From Crossaster papposus (taxonomy: Eukaryota; Echinodermata; Asteroidea; Velatida; Solasteridae), in assembly GCA_037893245.1 (NCBI GenBank), contig JBAIAA010000870.1:82899-146898 (forward strand): a stretch of DNA of 64,000 nt, written 5' to 3'. How positions within the stretch are numbered: position 1 is the stretch's first letter; every line of letters starts with the position of its first letter. Below, one piece after another: positions 12,201 to 27,200 of the stretch. Position numbers and translations under genes: made by a program. Below the pieces are notes generated by a model. It saw only the letters and a program-made list of their open reading frames with translations. It was not told where the DNA came from and did not search any database.

Positions 12201-15200
12201 CTTCATGCCCTTATTTGTGGGCGGGGATTGTGTGCACAAACCTATGGCGAATTTGAAACGCGTGTGTTAACGTTATAATTTTCAGAAAATCGAAATAAAA
12301 TACTAACAAAGCATGCCCCGGGTCAAATTGCTAATTTTGCCATTCCTGGAGGCCCCCCTCTATCTCCTAACACCCAGCCCCTTCCCGGGGCATGCTTTCC
12401 TTCATGCCCTTATTTGTGGGCGGGGATTGTGTGCACAAACCTATGGCGAATTTGAAACGCGTGTGTTAACGTTATAATTTTCAGAAAATCGAAATAAAAT
12501 ACTAACAAAGCATGCCCCGGGTCAAATTGCTAATTTTGCCATTCCTGGAGGCCCCCCTCTATCTCCTAACACCCAGCCCCTTCCCGGGGCATGCTTTCCT
12601 TCATGCCCTTATTTGTGGGCGGGGATTGTGTGCACAAACCTATGGCGAATTTGAAACGCGTGTGTTAACGTTATAATTTTCAGAAAATCGAAATAAAATA
12701 CTAACAAAGCATGCCCCGGGTCAAATTGCTAATTTTGCCATTCCTGGAGGCCCCCCTCTATCTCCTAACACCCAGCCCCTTCCCGGGGCATGCTTTCCTT
12801 CATGCCCTTATTTGTGGGCGGGGATTGTGTGCACAAACCTAGGCGAATTTGAAACGCGTGTGTTAACGTTATAATTTTCAGAAAATCGAAATAAAATACT
12901 AACAAAGCATGCCCCGGGTCAAATTGCTAATTTTGCCATTCCTGGAGGCCCCCCTCTATCTCCTAACACCCAGCCCCTTCCCGGGGCATGCTTTCCTTCA
13001 TGCCCTTATTTGTGGGCGGGGATTGTGTGCACAAACCTATGGCGAATTTGAAACGCGTGTGTTAACGTTATAATTTTCAGAAAATCGAAATAAAATACTA
13101 ACAAAGCATGCCCCGGGTCAAATTGCTAATTTTGCCATTCCTGGAGGCCCCCCTCTATCTCCTAACACCCAGCCCCTTCCCGGGGCATGCTTTCCTTCAT
13201 GCCCTTATTTGTGGGCGGGGATTGTGTGCACAAACCTATGGCGAATTTGAAACGCGTGTGTTAACGTTATAATTTTCAGAAAATCGAAATAAAATACTAA
13301 CAAAGCATGCCCCGGGTCAAATTGCTAATTTTGCCATTCCTGGAGGCCCCCCTCTATCTCCTAACACCCAGCCCCTTCCCGGGGCATGCTTTCCTTCATG
13401 CCCTTATTTGTGGGCGGGGATTGTGTGCACAAACCTATGGCGAATTTGAAACGCGTGTGTTAACGTTATAATTTTCAGAAAATCGAAATAAAATACTAAC
13501 AAAGCATGCCCCGGGTCAAATTGCTAATTTTGCCATTCCTGGAGGCCCCCCTCTATCTCCTAACACCCAGCCCCTTCCCGGGGCATGCTTTCCTTCATGC
13601 CCTTATTTGTGGGCGGGGATTGTGTGCACAAACCTAGTGGCGAATTTGAAACGCGTGTGTTAACGTTATAATTTTCAGAAAATCGAAATAAAATACTAAC
13701 AAAGCATGCCCCGGGTCAAATTGCTAATTTTGCCATTCCTGGAGGCCCCCCTCTATCTCCTAACACCCAGCCCCTTCCCGGGGCATGCTTTCCTTCATGC
13801 CCTTATTTGTGGGCGGGGATTGTGTGCACAAACCTATGGCGAATTTGAAACGCGTGTGTTAACGTTATAATTTTCAGAAAATCGAAATAAAATACTAACA
13901 AAGCATGCCCCGGGTCAAATTGCTAATTTTGCCATTCCTGGAGGCCCCCCTCTATCTCCTAACACCCAGCCCCTTCCCGGGGCATGCTTTCCTTCATGCC
14001 CTTATTTGTGGGCGGGGATTGTGTGCACAAACCTATGGCGAATTTGAAACGCGTGTGTTAACGTTATAATTTTCAGAAAATCGAAATAAAATACTAACAA
14101 AGCATGCCCCGGGTCAAATTGCTAATTTTGCCATTCCTGGAGGCCCCCCTCTATCTCCTAACACCCAGCCCCTTCCCGGGGCATGCTTTCCTTCATGCCC
14201 TTATTTGTGGGCGGGGATTGTGTGCACAAACCTATGGCGAATTTGAAACGCGTGTGTTAACGTTATAATTTTCAGAAAATCGAAATAAAATACTAACAAA
14301 GCATGCCCCGGGTCAAATTGCTAATTTTGCCATTCCTGGAGGCCCCCCTCTATCTCCTAACACCCAGCCCCTTCCCGGGGCATGCTTTCCTTCATGCCCT
14401 TATTTGTGGGCGGGGATTGTGTGCACAAACCTATGGCGAATTTGAAACGCGTGTGTTAACGTTATAATTTTCAGAAAATCGAAATAAAATACTAACAAAG
14501 CATGCCCCGGGTCAAATTGCTAATTTTGCCATTCCTGGAGGCCCCCCTCTATCTCCTAACACCCAGCCCCTTCCCGGGGCATGCTTTCCTTCATGCCCTT
14601 ATTTGTGGGCGGGGATTGTGTGCACAAACCTATGGCGAATTTGAAACGCGTGTGTTAACGTTATAATTTTCAGAAAATCGAAATAAAATACTAACAAAGC
14701 ATGCCCCGGGTCAAATTGCTAATTTTGCCATTCCTGGAGGCCCCCCTCTATCTCCTAACACCCAGCCCCTTCCCGGGGCATGCTTTCCTTCATGCCCTTA
14801 TTTGTGGGCGGGGATTGTGTGCACAAACCTATGGCGAATTTGAAACGCGTGTGTTAACGTTATAATTTTCAGAAAATCGAAATAAAATACTAACAAAGCA
14901 TGCCCCGGGTCAAATTGCTAATTTTGCCATTCCTGGAGGCCCCCCTCTATCTCCTAACACCCAGCCCCTTCCCGGGGCATGCTTTCCTTCATGCCCTTAT
15001 TTGTGGGCGGGGATTGTGTGCACAAACCTATGGCGAATTTGAAACGCGTGTGTTAACGTTATAATTTTCAGAAAATCGAAATAAAATACTAACAAAGCAT
15101 GCCCCGGGTCAAATTGCTAATTTTGCCATTCCTGGAGGCCCCCCTCTATCTCCTAACACCCAGCCCCTTCCCGGGGCATGCTTTCCTTCATGCCCTTATT

Positions 15201-18200
15201 TGTGGGCGGGGATTGTGTGCACAAACCTATGGCGAATTTGAAACGCGTGTGTTAACGTTATAATTTTCAGAAAATCGAAATAAAATACTAACAAAGCATG
15301 CCCCGGGTCAAATTGCTAATTTTGCCATTCCTGGAGGCCCCCCTCTATCTCCTAACACCCAGCCCCTTCCCGGGGCATGCTTTCCTTCATGCCCTTATTT
15401 GTGGGCGGGGATTGTGTGCACAAACCTATGGCGAATTTGAAACGCGTGTGTTAACGTTATAATTTTCAGAAAATCGAAATAAAATACTAACAAAGCATGC
15501 CCCGGGTCAAATTGCTAATTTTGCCATTCCTGGAGGCCCCCCTCTATCTCCTAACACCCAGCCCCTTCCCGGGGCATGCTTTCCTTCATGCCCTTATTTG
15601 TGGGCGGGGATTGTGTGCACAAACCTATGGCGAATTTGAAACGCGTGTGTTAACGTTATAATTTTCAGAAAATCGAAATAAAATACTAACAAAGCATGCC
15701 CCGGGTCAAATTGCTAATTTTGCCATTCCTGGAGGCCCCCCTCTATCTCCTAACACCCAGCCCCTTCCCGGGGCATGCTTTCCTTCATGCCCTTATTTGT
15801 GGGCGGGGATTGTGTGCACAAACCTATGGCGAATTTGAAACGCGTGTGTTAACGTTATAATTTTCAGAAAATCGAAATAAAATACTAACAAAGCATGCCC
15901 CGGGTCAAATTGCTAATTTTGCCATTCCTGGAGGCCCCCCTCTATCTCCTAACACCCAGCCCCTTCCCGGGGCATGCTTTCCTTCATGCCCTTATTTGTG
16001 GGCGGGGATTGTGTGCACAAACCTATGGCGAATTTGAAACGCGTGTGTTAACGTTATAATTTTCAGAAAATCGAAATAAAATACTAACAAAGCATGCCCC
16101 GGGTCAAATTGCTAATTTTGCCATTCCTGGAGGCCCCCCTCTATCTCCTAACACCCAGCCCCTTCCCGGGGCATGCTTTCCTTCATGCCCTTATTTGTGG
16201 GCGGGGATTGTGTGCACAAACCTATGGCGAATTTGAAACGCGTGTGTTAACGTTATAATTTTCAGAAAATCGAAATAAAATACTAACAAAGCATGCCCCG
16301 GGTCAAATTGCTAATTTTGCCATTCCTGGAGGCCCCCCTCTATCTCCTAACACCCAGCCCCTTCCCGGGGCATGCTTTCCTTCATGCCCTTATTTGTGGG
16401 CGGGGATTGTGTGCACAAACCTATGGCGAATTTGAAACGCGTGTGTTAACGTTATAATTTTCAGAAAATCGAAATAAAATACTAACAAAGCATGCCCCGG
16501 GTCAAATTGCTAATTTTGCCATTCCTGGAGGCCCCCCTCTATCTCCTAACACCCAGCCCCTTCCCGGGGCATGCTTTCCTTCATGCCCTTATTTGTGGGC
16601 GGGGATTGTGTGCACAAACCTATGGCGAATTTGAAACGCGTGTGTTAACGTTATAATTTTCAGAAAATCGAAATAAAATACTAACAAAGCATGCCCCGGG
16701 TCAAATTGCTAATTTTGCCATTCCTGGAGGCCCCCCTCTATCTCCTAACACCCAGCCCCTTCCCGGGGCATGCTTTCCTTCATGCCCTTATTTGTGGGCG
16801 GGGATTGTGTGCACAAACCTATGGCGAATTTGAAACGCGTGTGTTAACGTTATAATTTTCAGAAAATCGAAATAAAATACTAACAAAGCATGCCCCGGGT
16901 CAAATTGCTAATTTTGCCATTCCTGGAGGCCCCCCTCTATCTCCTAACACCCAGCCCCTTCCCGGGGCATGCTTTCCTTCATGCCCTTATTTGTGGGCGG
17001 GGATTGTGTGCACAAACCTATGGCGAATTTGAAACGCGTGTGTTAACGTTATAATTTTCAGAAAATCGAAATAAAATACTAACAAAGCATGCCCCGGGTC
17101 AAATTGCTAATTTTGCCATTCCTGGAGGCCCCCCTCTATCTCCTAACACCCAGCCCCTTCCCGGGGCATGCTTTCCTTCATGCCCTTATTTGTGGGCGGG
17201 GATTGTGTGCACAAACCTATGGCGAATTTGAAACGCGTGTGTTAACGTTATAATTTTCAGAAAATCGAAATAAAATACTAACAAAGCATGCCCCGGGTCA
17301 AATTGCTAATTTTGCCATTCCTGGAGGCCCCCCTCTATCTCCTAACACCCAGCCCCTTCCCGGGGCATGCTTTCCTTCATGCCCTTATTTGTGGGCGGGG
17401 ATTGTGTGCACAAACCTATGGCGAATTTGAAACGCGTGTGTTAACGTTATAATTTTCAGAAAATCGAAATAAAATACTAACAAAGCATGCCCCGGGTCAA
17501 ATTGCTAATTTTGCCATTCCTGGAGGCCCCCCTCTATCTCCTAACACCCAGCCCCTTCCCGGGGCATGCTTTCCTTCATGCCCTTATTTGTGGGCGGGGA
17601 TTGTGTGCACAAACCTATGGCGAATTTGAAACGCGTGTGTTAACGTTATAATTTTCAGAAAATCGAAATAAAATACTAACAAAGCATGCCCCGGGTCAAA
17701 TTGCTAATTTTGCCATTCCTGGAGGCCCCCCTCTATCTCCTAACACCCAGCCCCTTCCCGGGGCATGCTTTCCTTCATGCCCTTATTTGTGGGCGGGGAT
17801 TGTGTGCACAAACCTATGGCGAATTTGAAACGCGTGTGTTAACGTTATAATTTTCAGAAAATCGAAATAAAATACTAACAAAGCATGCCCCGGGTCAAAT
17901 TGCTAATTTTGCCATTCCTGGAGGCCCCCCTCTATCTCCTAACACCCAGCCCCTTCCCGGGGCATGCTTTCCTTCATGCCCTTATTTGTGGGCGGGGATT
18001 GTGTGCACAAACCTATGGCGAATTTGAAACGCGTGTGTTAACGTTATAATTTTCAGAAAATCGAAATAAAATACTAACAAAGCATGCCCCGGGTCAAATT
18101 GCTAATTTTGCCATTCCTGGAGGCCCCCCTCTATCTCCTAACACCCAGCCCCTTCCCGGGGCATGCTTTCCTTCATGCCCTTATTTGTGGGCGGGGATTG

Positions 18201-21200
18201 TGTGCACAAACCTATGGCGAATTTGAAACGCGTGTGTTAACGTTATAATTTTCAGAAAATCGAAATAAAATACTAACAAAGCATGCCCCGGGTCAAATTG
18301 CTAATTTTGCCATTCCTGGAGGCCCCCCTCTATCTCCTAACACCCAGCCCCTTCCCGGGGCATGCTTTCCTTCATGCCCTTATTTGTGGGCGGGGATTGT
18401 GTGCACAAACCTATGGCGAATTTGAAACGCGTGTGTTAACGTTATAATTTTCAGAAAATCGAAATAAAATACTAACAAAGCATGCCCCGGGTCAAATTGC
18501 TAATTTTGCCATTCCTGGAGGCCCCCCTCTATCTCCTAACACCCAGCCCCTTCCCGGGGCATGCTTTCCTTCATGCCCTTATTTGTGGGCGGGGATTGTG
18601 TGCACAAACCTATGGCGAATTTGAAACGCGTGTGTTAACGTTATAATTTTCAGAAAATCGAAATAAAATACTAACAAAGCATGCCCCGGGTCAAATTGCT
18701 AATTTTGCCATTCCTGGAGGCCCCCCTCTATCTCCTAACACCCAGCCCCTTCCCGGGGCATGCTTTCCTTCATGCCCTTATTTGTGGGCGGGGATTGTGT
18801 GCACAAACCTATGGCGAATTTGAAACGCGTGTGTTAACGTTATAATTTTCAGAAAATCGAAATAAAATACTAACAAAGCATGCCCCGGGTCAAATTGCTA
18901 ATTTTGCCATTCCTGGAGGCCCCCCTCTATCTCCTAACACCCAGCCCCTTCCCGGGGCATGCTTTCCTTCATGCCCTTATTTGTGGGCGGGGATTGTGTG
19001 CACAAACCTATGGCGAATTTGAAACGCGTGTGTTAACGTTATAATTTTCAGAAAATCGAAATAAAATACTAACAAAGCATGCCCCGGGTCAAATTGCTAA
19101 TTTTGCCATTCCTGGAGGCCCCCCTCTATCTCCTAACACCCAGCCCCTTCCCGGGGCATGCTTTCCTTCATGCCCTTATTTGTGGGCGGGGATTGTGTGC
19201 ACAAACCTATGGCGAATTTGAAACGCGTGTGTTAACGTTATAATTTTCAGAAAATCGAAATAAAATACTAACAAAGCATGCCCCGGGTCAAATTGCTAAT
19301 TTTGCCATTCCTGGAGGCCCCCCTCTATCTCCTAACACCCAGCCCCTTCCCGGGGCATGCTTTCCTTCATGCCCTTATTTGTGGGCGGGGATTGTGTGCA
19401 CAAACCTATGGCGAATTTGAAACGCGTGTGTTAACGTTATAATTTTCAGAAAATCGAAATAAAATACTAACAAAGCATGCCCCGGGTCAAATTGCTAATT
19501 TTGCCATTCCTGGAGGCCCCCCTCTATCTCCTAACACCCAGCCCCTTCCCGGGGCATGCTTTCCTTCATGCCCTTATTTGTGGGCGGGGATTGTGTGCAC
19601 AAACCTATGGCGAATTTGAAACGCGTGTGTTAACGTTATAATTTTCAGAAAATCGAAATAAAATACTAACAAAGCATGCCCCGGGTCAAATTGCTAATTT
19701 TGCCATTCCTGGAGGCCCCCCTCTATCTCCTAACACCCAGCCCCTTCCCGGGGCATGCTTTCCTTCATGCCCTTATTTGTGGGCGGGGATTGTGTGCACA
19801 AACCTATGGCGAATTTGAAACGCGTGTGTTAACGTTATAATTTTCAGAAAATCGAAATAAAATACTAACAAAGCATGCCCCGGGTCAAATTGCTAATTTT
19901 GCCATTCCTGGAGGCCCCCCTCTATCTCCTAACACCCAGCCCCTTCCCGGGGCATGCTTTCCTTCATGCCCTTATTTGTGGGCGGGGATTGTGTGCACAA
20001 ACCTATGGCGAATTTGAAACGCGTGTGTTAACGTTATAATTTTCAGAAAATCGAAATAAAATACTAACAAAGCATGCCCCGGGTCAAATTGCTAATTTTG
20101 CCATTCCTGGAGGCCCCCCTCTATCTCCTAACACCCAGCCCCTTCCCGGGGCATGCTTTCCTTCATGCCCTTATTTGTGGGCGGGGATTGTGTGCACAAA
20201 CCTATGGCGAATTTGAAACGCGTGTGTTAACGTTATAATTTTCAGAAAATCGAAATAAAATACTAACAAAGCATGCCCCGGGTCAAATTGCTAATTTTGC
20301 CATTCCTGGAGGCCCCCCTCTATCTCCTAACACCCAGCCCCTTCCCGGGGCATGCTTTCCTTCATGCCCTTATTTGTGGGCGGGGATTGTGTGCACAAAC
20401 CTATGGCGAATTTGAAACGCGTGTGTTAACGTTATAATTTTCAGAAAATCGAAATAAAATACTAACAAAGCATGCCCCGGGTCAAATTGCTAATTTTGCC
20501 ATTCCTGGAGGCCCCCCTCTATCTCCTAACACCCAGCCCCTTCCCGGGGCATGCTTTCCTTCATGCCCTTATTTGTGGGCGGGGATTGTGTGCACAAACC
20601 TATGGCGAATTTGAAACGCGTGTGTTAACGTTATAATTTTCAGAAAATCGAAATAAAATACTAACAAAGCATGCCCCGGGTCAAATTGCTAATTTTGCCA
20701 TTCCTGGAGGCCCCCCTCTATCTCCTAACACCCAGCCCCTTCCCGGGGCATGCTTTCCTTCATGCCCTTATTTGTGGGCGGGGATTGTGTGCACAAACCT
20801 ATGGCGAATTTGAAACGCGTGTGTTAACGTTATAATTTTCAGAAAATCGAAATAAAATACTAACAAAGCATGCCCCGGGTCAAATTGCTAATTTTGCCAT
20901 TCCTGGAGGCCCCCCTCTATCTCCTAACACCCAGCCCCTTCCCGGGGCATGCTTTCCTTCATGCCCTTATTTGTGGGCGGGGATTGTGTGCACAAACCTA
21001 TGGCGAATTTGAAACGCGTGTGTTAACGTTATAATTTTCAGAAAATCGAAATAAAATACTAACAAAGCATGCCCCGGGTCAAATTGCTAATTTTGCCATT
21101 CCTGGAGGCCCCCCTCTATCTCCTAACACCCAGCCCCTTCCCGGGGCATGCTTTCCTTCATGCCCTTATTTGTGGGCGGGGATTGTGTGCACAAACCTAT

Positions 21201-24200
21201 GGCGAATTTGAAACGCGTGTGTTAACGTTATAATTTTCAGAAAATCGAAATAAAATACTAACAAAGCATGCCCCGGGTCAAATTGCTAATTTTGCCATTC
21301 CTGGAGGCCCCCCTCTATCTCCTAACACCCAGCCCCTTCCCGGGGCATGCTTTCCTTCATGCCCTTATTTGTGGGCGGGGATTGTGTGCACAAACCTATG
21401 GCGAATTTGAAACGCGTGTGTTAACGTTATAATTTTCAGAAAATCGAAATAAAATACTAACAAAGCATGCCCCGGGTCAAATTGCTAATTTTGCCATTCC
21501 TGGAGGCCCCCCTCTATCTCCTAACACCCAGCCCCTTCCCGGGGCATGCTTTCCTTCATGCCCTTATTTGTGGGCGGGGATTGTGTGCACAAACCTATGG
21601 CGAATTTGAAACGCGTGTGTTAACGTTATAATTTTCAGAAAATCGAAATAAAATACTAACAAAGCATGCCCCGGGTCAAATTGCTAATTTTGCCATTCCT
21701 GGAGGCCCCCCTCTATCTCCTAACACCCAGCCCCTTCCCGGGGCATGCTTTCCTTCATGCCCTTATTTGTGGGCGGGGATTGTGTGCACAAACCTATGGC
21801 GAATTTGAAACGCGTGTGTTAACGTTATAATTTTCAGAAAATCGAAATAAAATACTAACAAAGCATGCCCCGGGTCAAATTGCTAATTTTGCCATTCCTG
21901 GAGGCCCCCCTCTATCTCCTAACACCCAGCCCCTTCCCGGGGCATGCTTTCCTTCATGCCCTTATTTGTGGGCGGGGATTGTGTGCACAAACCTATGGCG
22001 AATTTGAAACGCGTGTGTTAACGTTATAATTTTCAGAAAATCGAAATAAAATACTAACAAAGCATGCCCCGGGTCAAATTGCTAATTTTGCCATTCCTGG
22101 AGGCCCCCCTCTATCTCCTAACACCCAGCCCCTTCCCGGGGCATGCTTTCCTTCATGCCCTTATTTGTGGGCGGGGATTGTGTGCACAAACCTATGGCGA
22201 ATTTGAAACGCGTGTGTTAACGTTATAATTTTCAGAAAATCGAAATAAAATACTAACAAAGCATGCCCCGGGTCAAATTGCTAATTTTGCCATTCCTGGA
22301 GGCCCCCCTCTATCTCCTAACACCCAGCCCCTTCCCGGGGCATGCTTTCCTTCATGCCCTTATTTGTGGGCGGGGATTGTGTGCACAAACCTATGGCGAA
22401 TTTGAAACGCGTGTGTTAACGTTATAATTTTCAGAAAATCGAAATAAAATACTAACAAAGCATGCCCCGGGTCAAATTGCTAATTTTGCCATTCCTGGAG
22501 GCCCCCCTCTATCTCCTAACACCCAGCCCCTTCCCGGGGCATGCTTTCCTTCATGCCCTTATTTGTGGGCGGGGATTGTGTGCACAAACCTATGGCGAAT
22601 TTGAAACGCGTGTGTTAACGTTATAATTTTCAGAAAATCGAAATAAAATACTAACAAAGCATGCCCCGGGTCAAATTGCTAATTTTGCCATTCCTGGAGG
22701 CCCCCCTCTATCTCCTAACACCCAGCCCCTTCCCGGGGCATGCTTTCCTTCATGCCCTTATTTGTGGGCGGGGATTGTGTGCACAAACCTATGGCGAATT
22801 TGAAACGCGTGTGTTAACGTTATAATTTTCAGAAAATCGAAATAAAATACTAACAAAGCATGCCCCGGGTCAAATTGCTAATTTTGCCATTCCTGGAGGC
22901 CCCCCTCTATCTCCTAACACCCAGCCCCTTCCCGGGGCATGCTTTCCTTCATGCCCTTATTTGTGGGCGGGGATTGTGTGCACAAACCTATGGCGAATTT
23001 GAAACGCGTGTGTTAACGTTATAATTTTCAGAAAATCGAAATAAAATACTAACAAAGCATGCCCCGGGTCAAATTGCTAATTTTGCCATTCCTGGAGGCC
23101 CCCCTCTATCTCCTAACACCCAGCCCCTTCCCGGGGCATGCTTTCCTTCATGCCCTTATTTGTGGGCGGGGATTGTGTGCACAAACCTATGGCGAATTTG
23201 AAACGCGTGTGTTAACGTTATAATTTTCAGAAAATCGAAATAAAATACTAACAAAGCATGCCCCGGGTCAAATTGCTAATTTTGCCATTCCTGGAGGCCC
23301 CCCTCTATCTCCTAACACCCAGCCCCTTCCCGGGGCATGCTTTCCTTCATGCCCTTATTTGTGGGCGGGGATTGTGTGCACAAACCTATGGCGAATTTGA
23401 AACGCGTGTGTTAACGTTATAATTTTCAGAAAATCGAAATAAAATACTAACAAAGCATGCCCCGGGTCAAATTGCTAATTTTGCCATTCCTGGAGGCCCC
23501 CCTCTATCTCCTAACACCCAGCCCCTTCCCGGGGCATGCTTTCCTTCATGCCCTTATTTGTGGGCGGGGATTGTGTGCACAAACCTATGGCGAATTTGAA
23601 ACGCGTGTGTTAACGTTATAATTTTCAGAAAATCGAAATAAAATACTAACAAAGCATGCCCCGGGTCAAATTGCTAATTTTGCCATTCCTGGAGGCCCCC
23701 CTCTATCTCCTAACACCCAGCCCCTTCCCGGGGCATGCTTTCCTTCATGCCCTTATTTGTGGGCGGGGATTGTGTGCACAAACCTATGGCGAATTTGAAA
23801 CGCGTGTGTTAACGTTATAATTTTCAGAAAATCGAAATAAAATACTAACAAAGCATGCCCCGGGTCAAATTGCTAATTTTGCCATTCCTGGAGGCCCCCC
23901 TCTATCTCCTAACACCCAGCCCCTTCCCGGGGCATGCTTTCCTTCATGCCCTTATTTGTGGGCGGGGATTGTGTGCACAAACCTATGGCGAATTTGAAAC
24001 GCGTGTGTTAACGTTATAATTTTCAGAAAATCGAAATAAAATACTAACAAAGCATGCCCCGGGTCAAATTGCTAATTTTGCCATTCCTGGAGGCCCCCCT
24101 CTATCTCCTAACACCCAGCCCCTTCCCGGGGCATGCTTTCCTTCATGCCCTTATTTGTGGGCGGGGATTGTGTGCACAAACCTATGGCGAATTTGAAACG

Positions 24201-27200
24201 CGTGTGTTAACGTTATAATTTTCAGAAAATCGAAATAAAATACTAACAAAGCATGCCCCGGGTCAAATTGCTAATTTTGCCATTCCTGGAGGCCCCCCTC
24301 TATCTCCTAACACCCAGCCCCTTCCCGGGGCATGCTTTCCTTCATGCCCTTATTTGTGGGCGGGGATTGTGTGCACAAACCTATGGCGAATTTGAAACGC
24401 GTGTGTTAACGTTATAATTTTCAGAAAATCGAAATAAAATACTAACAAAGCATGCCCCGGGTCAAATTGCTAATTTTGCCATTCCTGGAGGCCCCCCTCT
24501 ATCTCCTAACACCCAGCCCCTTCCCGGGGCATGCTTTCCTTCATGCCCTTATTTGTGGGCGGGGATTGTGTGCACAAACCTATGGCGAATTTGAAACGCG
24601 TGTGTTAACGTTATAATTTTCAGAAAATCGAAATAAAATACTAACAAAGCATGCCCCGGGTCAAATTGCTAATTTTGCCATTCCTGGAGGCCCCCCTCTA
24701 TCTCCTAACACCCAGCCCCTTCCCGGGGCATGCTTTCCTTCATGCCCTTATTTGTGGGCGGGGATTGTGTGCACAAACCTATGGCGAATTTGAAACGCGT
24801 GTGTTAACGTTATAATTTTCAGAAAATCGAAATAAAATACTAACAAAGCATGCCCCGGGTCAAATTGCTAATTTTGCCATTCCTGGAGGCCCCCCTCTAT
24901 CTCCTAACACCCAGCCCCTTCCCGGGGCATGCTTTCCTTCATGCCCTTATTTGTGGGCGGGGATTGTGTGCACAAACCTATGGCGAATTTGAAACGCGTG
25001 TGTTAACGTTATAATTTTCAGAAAATCGAAATAAAATACTAACAAAGCATGCCCCGGGTCAAATTGCTAATTTTGCCATTCCTGGAGGCCCCCCTCTATC
25101 TCCTAACACCCAGCCCCTTCCCGGGGCATGCTTTCCTTCATGCCCTTATTTGTGGGCGGGGATTGTGTGCACAAACCTATGGCGAATTTGAAACGCGTGT
25201 GTTAACGTTATAATTTTCAGAAAATCGAAATAAAATACTAACAAAGCATGCCCCGGGTCAAATTGCTAATTTTGCCATTCCTGGAGGCCCCCCTCTATCT
25301 CCTAACACCCAGCCCCTTCCCGGGGCATGCTTTCCTTCATGCCCTTATTTGTGGGCGGGGATTGTGTGCACAAACCTATGGCGAATTTGAAACGCGTGTG
25401 TTAACGTTATAATTTTCAGAAAATCGAAATAAAATACTAACAAAGCATGCCCCGGGTCAAATTGCTAATTTTGCCATTCCTGGAGGCCCCCCTCTATCTC
25501 CTAACACCCAGCCCCTTCCCGGGGCATGCTTTCCTTCATGCCCTTATTTGTGGGCGGGGATTGTGTGCACAAACCTATGGCGAATTTGAAACGCGTGTGT
25601 TAACGTTATAATTTTCAGAAAATCGAAATAAAATACTAACAAAGCATGCCCCGGGTCAAATTGCTAATTTTGCCATTCCTGGAGGCCCCCCTCTATCTCC
25701 TAACACCCAGCCCCTTCCCGGGGCATGCTTTCCTTCATGCCCTTATTTGTGGGCGGGGATTGTGTGCACAAACCTATGGCGAATTTGAAACGCGTGTGTT
25801 AACGTTATAATTTTCAGAAAATCGAAATAAAATACTAACAAAGCATGCCCCGGGTCAAATTGCTAATTTTGCCATTCCTGGAGGCCCCCCTCTATCTCCT
25901 AACACCCAGCCCCTTCCCGGGGCATGCTTTCCTTCATGCCCTTATTTGTGGGCGGGGATTGTGTGCACAAACCTATGGCGAATTTGAAACGCGTGTGTTA
26001 ACGTTATAATTTTCAGAAAATCGAAATAAAATACTAACAAAGCATGCCCCGGGTCAAATTGCTAATTTTGCCATTCCTGGAGGCCCCCCTCTATCTCCTA
26101 ACACCCAGCCCCTTCCCGGGGCATGCTTTCCTTCATGCCCTTATTTGTGGGCGGGGATTGTGTGCACAAACCTATGGCGAATTTGAAACGCGTGTGTTAA
26201 CGTTATAATTTTCAGAAAATCGAAATAAAATACTAACAAAGCATGCCCCGGGTCAAATTGCTAATTTTGCCATTCCTGGAGGCCCCCCTCTATCTCCTAA
26301 CACCCAGCCCCTTCCCGGGGCATGCTTTCCTTCATGCCCTTATTTGTGGGCGGGGATTGTGTGCACAAACCTATGGCGAATTTGAAACGCGTGTGTTAAC
26401 GTTATAATTTTCAGAAAATCGAAATAAAATACTAACAAAGCATGCCCCGGGTCAAATTGCTAATTTTGCCATTCCTGGAGGCCCCCCTCTATCTCCTAAC
26501 ACCCAGCCCCTTCCCGGGGCATGCTTTCCTTCATGCCCTTATTTGTGGGCGGGGATTGTGTGCACAAACCTATGGCGAATTTGAAACGCGTGTGTTAACG
26601 TTATAATTTTCAGAAAATCGAAATAAAATACTAACAAAGCATGCCCCGGGTCAAATTGCTAATTTTGCCATTCCTGGAGGCCCCCCTCTATCTCCTAACA
26701 CCCAGCCCCTTCCCGGGGCATGCTTTCCTTCATGCCCTTATTTGTGGGCGGGGATTGTGTGCACAAACCTATGGCGAATTTGAAACGCGTGTGTTAACGT
26801 TATAATTTTCAGAAAATCGAAATAAAATACTAACAAAGCATGCCCCGGGTCAAATTGCTAATTTTGCCATTCCTGGAGGCCCCCCTCTATCTCCTAACAC
26901 CCAGCCCCTTCCCGGGGCATGCTTTCCTTCATGCCCTTATTTGTGGGCGGGGATTGTGTGCACAAACCTATGGCGAATTTGAAACGCGTGTGTTAACGTT
27001 ATAATTTTCAGAAAATCGAAATAAAATACTAACAAAGCATGCCCCGGGTCAAATTGCTAATTTTGCCATTCCTGGAGGCCCCCCTCTATCTCCTAACACC
27101 CAGCCCCTTCCCGGGGCATGCTTTCCTTCATGCCCTTATTTGTGGGCGGGGATTGTGTGCACAAACCTATGGCGAATTTGAAACGCGTGTGTTAACGTTA

